A stretch of 64,000 nt of DNA, from the NCBI GenBank assembly GCA_916613615.1, contig OU744724.1, positions 43,502,662 to 43,566,661 on the forward strand, read 5' to 3'. The position numbers were made by a program, and so were the translations under genes. Below, in pieces: positions 60,901 through 64,000 of the stretch. The DNA comes from Steromphala cineraria. Its lineage: Eukaryota > Mollusca > Gastropoda > Trochida > Trochidae. The notes beneath the pieces are model-generated. The model did not search any database and was not told where the DNA came from. It saw only the letters and a program-made list of their open reading frames with translations. How positions within the stretch are numbered: the first letter of the stretch is position 1; each line of letters begins with the position of its first letter.

Positions 60901-63096
60901 TTAAAACAATAAAAAAAACGTGCGACAGCGCCTTTAAATGACTCACTTAAGATATTCGGAGCACTGCTACTATAGATAGTTATCTTGTAGATGTGGAACC
61001 TCTCTCCCAGATCCACTCTCCACCAGGGTCGCCTCTCCCTCCAGGTCTGGGTACAGGACCCCATCTCCAGGTCCCTCACCCCATCAACAGCTAGGGACGG
61101 GACGAGGGGGGAACTCTGGTACCAATAGGTGCTGCTTTGTTTGGCTGCTTTCATCAGAGCCACATTCACCAATACACCTGGAAATGTATCGTAAATCATG
61201 AGTACACCCAACGCCGTTTAGGTGAAGCGCTACATATATTTCGTTTTAAAAGATTTAAACTACTAAGAACTTTATTCCATCAGCATAAAACCCGCCCATA
61301 ATCATTGAACTCAATTCACCCTGGCTTTGCTTATCACGCTCTAATCTACCGGTGCCTAATTACCTGCCTCACAAACTTGTATCCCAATGATATTCATCTA
61401 AACAGCATGTATTATTTTATCATTTGAAGTAATTGTTACCTTATCCTGTTATCTCACTAATCAACTATCAATATGTATAAATTTTCTACCCATTTTCCCA
61501 ATTGGCTTGAAAAAGGTTTGAGTATACCTATAAACGTCTCAAATATTGATAATAAAGAAATTGTTCATCCATAGGATGTTTTTGTCCTCCGTATACTACC
61601 AACTTATAGAATGCCACTCATACAGTTACAGTATGATATTCATTGAAAATTCGTCACTTGCGGACAAATATTGAAAATTATTATTTTCCACTGAAATCGT
61701 ATACACAACGTTTCAACATTCAGTACTACCTTTAGGTTTTATTAAGCATTTAGAGGATGTGATTTCAAATATCGGAATTCACTTCAGAAATGTAAATTGT
61801 TCAAACATTCAAAGAAAATGTTTAAAGGTGTAAGGGTGACCCTCAATTGAGTAAGAAGGCTACCACACTTGCAATTGATAAGTAATGGTTTAGGACAAAA
61901 AGGTTCACCAAAACCTCATTAGGTGCCACAGGGTATATACATTATAATCATAATTATTCAAGGAGTATATACACAAGATTTCAGTTTTCTAGGACCTATG
62001 CTTCTAGAGTAGAAAATGAAAATATTTGTTAAGAACATGACCTTTATTAGTGGAAAAAGGGTCACTATATTCAAATCAAACTCCTTCCGTTTTTTGAAAA
62101 TTTTATATTTTCAATTTTTCACCGATAATTGTTCCTTAAAGGTAAAATGAATTATTTTGATTTTTATCAGAAATTTCATAACAGAAATTAGCCATCACTA
62201 GTCAGGCAACAAATTACAAAGATTCACATAAAGTCCATTTGCTGCCACACCTTTAATTCAGTTTGTGTAAGAAAAGAAATCCCATGGCCAATCTTTACAT
62301 TATATATTTGACTTACTACTGCTTTATTTACTTTAAATACATTGTCTTTCAATTGGAACCATTTATTTCAATTTTCCTGACATCAACTTATTTTCCCCCT
62401 AATAACGTGCTACTGTCCCTTTAAAGGGTGGGGCCCCCGTATCTTTTGGGGCCTCCGGGTCACTAAAGCTTAAGAGTATCTTCAAACCTTTATTTCGATA
62501 CTGTGAGGCCACAGGCCTATTAGTACAATCTTTAAACAGAAATATAAAATCTCAATATTACAAGAGTATTTTTCGTTTTTCAAATGCATTAAAAAATGTA
62601 TTTTGCAGTATTCAACGATAGTTGTTGATTTTGGAATGACAATAAAGCATAAATTTTGATATACATGGAAACAGATATAGAAATACGGAAACAAATATAT
62701 CCGTCTTAATTCTATGTAAGCTGGACAGAAAAGCAAAAAATGATATTCGTTTTCAATCAGATTAAGGTTACACATTTTACATAAGATTATAATCCTCACT
62801 TGTCAAGGAGTCTGTACACAAAATTTTAATCACTCTAGGCCATTTGTTTCTTGAGCAGAAGTCGAAAAAGCACAAAAATTAAGGACGCCAGACACCATGC
62901 GTCTTATATATGAGCCAAAAAGCCGATATCAACAAGGATGTGTTTTTTTAACAGAAAAATTATAACAATTAAATTAATTAAATCAATTATAATAATCAAA
63001 AATATTTAACGCTATTTCAAAAATATCATACCTACCAGATACAGTCGATTCCCCAAGTAAGGTAATACACACTACAGAGATCAAAATACACTTCAT
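54970..63096 (-). CDS. F5/8C-fucolectin-like type I membrane protein with giant repeat stalk
   Basis: Four exons on the minus strand: 63096-63036, 61177-60947, 60567-60364 and 59297-54970. Splice sites and phases agree and give about 1607 residues. Exon 1 encodes a 20-residue signal peptide (MKCILISVVCITLL...). Exons 2-3 encode one discoidin/fucolectin-type domain (about residues 22-168): VNVALMKAAKQSSTY, LAVDG, CTQTW, PWWRVDLGERF, then RYIRIEI and LTLCEVEIF. The RxDCCxxR-type segment of fucose-binding lectins is not visible, so fucose binding is doubtful. Exon 4 encodes roughly 300 residues of five-residue SQEPT-type repeats, then about 40 repeats of 18 residues (TTSQSYQLTSQEPFTPEL type). 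A unique Ser/Thr-rich segment follows, then CRRRCKE, a membrane segment near residues 1567-1592 (LIALPGIICFSLLVFF) and the tail GRRRLRRSNAKNK. A heavily O-glycosylated, surface-tethered recognition protein is my inference; I know no characterised homologue. Confidence 0.85.
55800..58140 (-). repeat. 54-bp coding tandem array (18-residue units)
   Basis: About 40 units of 54 bp, highly alike up to about 57960 and diverged beyond. The variable positions are the end of the unit (FTPEL, FTPEV, VTPEV, SSQEV) and LTSQ/LPSQ. Rare variants recur at exact multiples of 54 bp, showing higher-order duplication. No unit breaks the frame. Confidence 0.95.
58236..59135 (-). repeat. 15-bp coding tandem array (5-residue units)
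   Basis: About 60 units of 15 bp coding mostly for SQEPT and YQEPT, with SPQEP and SREPT variants. Sequence is more mixed toward 59135, more uniform near 58260-58560. Two other reading frames on this strand are also open for long stretches as a by-product of the repeat. Confidence 0.95.
59447..59964. mobile_element. ~0.52-kb TIR element in intron 3
   Basis: TATTTCACTAC...GAAAATTTCAC at the left is mirrored by GTGAAAATTCCT...GAGTGAAATA at the right. The interior is rich in TTCGTG and CACGAA motifs and has no open frame. No clear target duplication. Confidence 0.5.
60196..60363 (+). repeat. Pentanucleotide microsatellite (TTATA/TTACG/TTACA)
   Basis: Blocks of TTATA, TTACG, TTACA and again TTATA follow each other, each internally uniform. 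The right end directly abuts exon 3 of the lectin-like gene and forms its splice donor on the minus strand. Confidence 0.95.
62090..62420. mobile_element. TTAA MITE, left end eroded
   Basis: Right end ACGTGCTACTGTCCCT followed by TTAA (62421-62424); the interior matches the complete copies, but the left TIR is reduced to CGTTTTTTGAAAATTTT. Confidence 0.75.
62500..62799 (-). pseudogene. LINE C-terminal zinc-knuckle fragment
   Basis: On the minus strand CKMCNLNLIENEYHFLLFC, then PAYIELRR, is the C-x2-C-H-C tail found after the reverse transcriptase in several LINE clades. Nothing upstream of the tail is present. A truncated relic; clade not assigned. Confidence 0.6.
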
Positions 63097-63859
63097 TGTC
63101 GTGTGTAAGTAGCGAAGAGAATAAAGGTTGGAAGTGAGGCTCAAATAAGCTGTGTTTGTTCATTAAAACTTCTAAAGAGTCATGTAAAAAGTAAATCGTC
63201 GCATGGCGTTTAAATATTGGGTTATTAAAGGTTGACATTACATCAAATTAAAACATTATGTTGTTCTCAATATGTGAAATGTATGCGCAATTGATTAGGA
63301 CAATATAACTTGATAACTGGTCGATAAATCTAAGTAAATCTAGCCTCAATGATACTCGCTACACTCCAATATTGAGTCTAGATAGATACAGTATCGGGTA
63401 GTGTCAGTATGAAAAAATGAGATGTCACTTGTTAAAGGGCCACTCCATGAGTTGTTCAGGGTCACATATGCCAAACTTTATCAATAGCCTCATTTGATTC
63501 TTTTAGAGCCAAAAGACTCTGATTAGTGACAAGAGGAAGGTTTGAAGTCGGGATTGTGATCGAAAAACGGATAATGAAGCGCGTCCATCAGGCAAACGTA
63601 ATTTAGGAAATTTATTATAAAGCAGCCAGAATGACTTTCAAGAGTTGATAATGTTTAATAGGTGAAAATGGACGTGTGAATTTGGCTTCCGCGAATAAAT
63701 ATAACTGTTTTTATTTTTTTGTTGAAAACTAGTATGTTTGCTATTTTTGGAACGAATATGTGAAATGATTTTGAAATATTTTTATTATTATTGTGCCATA
63801 AACGTTTATATTGAAAAACAATATGTGATGAATATCACAAACATGTAGTTTCTATTTAA
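63097..63859. other. Upstream region of lectin-like gene with repeat fragments
   Basis: Should hold the promoter and 5' UTR of the minus-strand gene, but no core promoter motif is evident. It carries a single end of the 8.6-kb MITE (63339-63385) and the second copy of the 50.7-kb repeat (63430-63700). Confidence 0.5.
63430..63700 (+). repeat. Dispersed repeat, copy 2 of pair
   Basis: Same order of motifs as 50690-51000, ending in GTGTGAATTTGGCTTCCGCG. It is preceded by TTAAAGGGCCACTCC, which could be its terminus. Confidence 0.6.
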
Positions 63860-64000
63860 AGGGGCAGTAGCACGTTTTTAGGGGGAATATAAGGTGATGT
63901 CAGGAAAATGAAAATTAATGGTTCCAATTGAAAGACAATGTATTTAAACTAAATGGAGCAGTAATAATTCAAGTATATAATGTATAGATTAGCCATGCGA
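63860..64000 (-). mobile_element. TTAA MITE, inverted copy cut by window end
   Basis: TTAA at 63856-63859, then AGGGGCAGTAGCACG and GGGGGAATATAAGGTGATG, the reverse complement of the right half of the complete copies. Confidence 0.85.

Larger units (their letters stand above)
61840..62880. repeat. Dispersed repeat family (ACACAAGATTTCAG), copy 2, nested
   Basis: ATACACAAGATTTCAG (about 61970), GGGTCACTAAAGC (about 62458) and CTGTACACAAAATTTTAA (about 62811) match the family at 15301-15900. It is interrupted by a TTAA MITE and a LINE fragment. Lies in intron 1 of the lectin-like gene. Confidence 0.45.

Noticed and set aside
62500..62799. Possible small cysteine-rich host gene
   Set aside because: The C-x2-C...H...C pattern with FLLFCPAY is typical of LINE tails, and it lies among nested repeats.

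Overview
The window looks like a single locus from an invertebrate animal nuclear genome, most likely a mollusc. It is AT-rich, its genes have many exons with GT-AG introns of 0.1-3 kb, and interspersed repeats are dense. Several repeats (motifs such as AAGGTCAAGGTCAC and AGGGAGACAACTC, and hairpin-ended elements) look like those I associate with molluscan DNA. The species assignment is inference. No bacterial, viral-host or organellar features were seen.

Layout. (1) 1-8.3 kb, plus strand: the 3' half of PPP4R3 (SMEK/falafel), the regulatory subunit 3 of protein phosphatase 4, with ten visible exons and a long 3' UTR. (2) 8.3-16.6 kb: a gene-free repeat zone with a 1.37 kb foldback element, a Helitron-type terminus, tRNA-like sequences, a dispersed repeat with foldback arms and a broken L2/CR1-type LINE. 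(3) 16.7-32.5 kb, plus strand: two tandem paralogues of the molybdenum enzyme mARC (MOSC domain), each rebuilt exon by exon to about 326 residues. Copy 2 has one extra intron beside the codon of the expected Mo-ligating cysteine. (4) 32.5-37.0 kb: intergenic, with a perfect 78-bp inverted repeat, a TIR element and minisatellites. (5) 37.0-54.2 kb: two TMEM86/YhhN (lysoplasmalogenase-like) genes in divergent orientation. Between them lies a decayed Ty3/Gypsy LTR retrotransposon (39.4-46.6 kb). (6) 54.9-63.1 kb, minus strand: a four-exon gene for a predicted type I membrane protein of about 1607 residues. It has a signal peptide, one F5/8C-fucolectin-like domain, about 1,200 residues of Ser/Thr/Pro/Gln/Glu repeats, a membrane segment and a short basic tail. 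This is the most novel object in the window.

The genes do not form an obvious pathway; this is an ordinary animal gene neighbourhood. Its main evolutionary signals are local duplications (mARC, TMEM86, the repeat array of the lectin-like gene) and transposon load. A TTAA-flanked MITE family of about 350 bp occurs five times.

Gene models come from open frames, splice-site consensus and phase agreement, and remembered family features. No alignment or database search was run.
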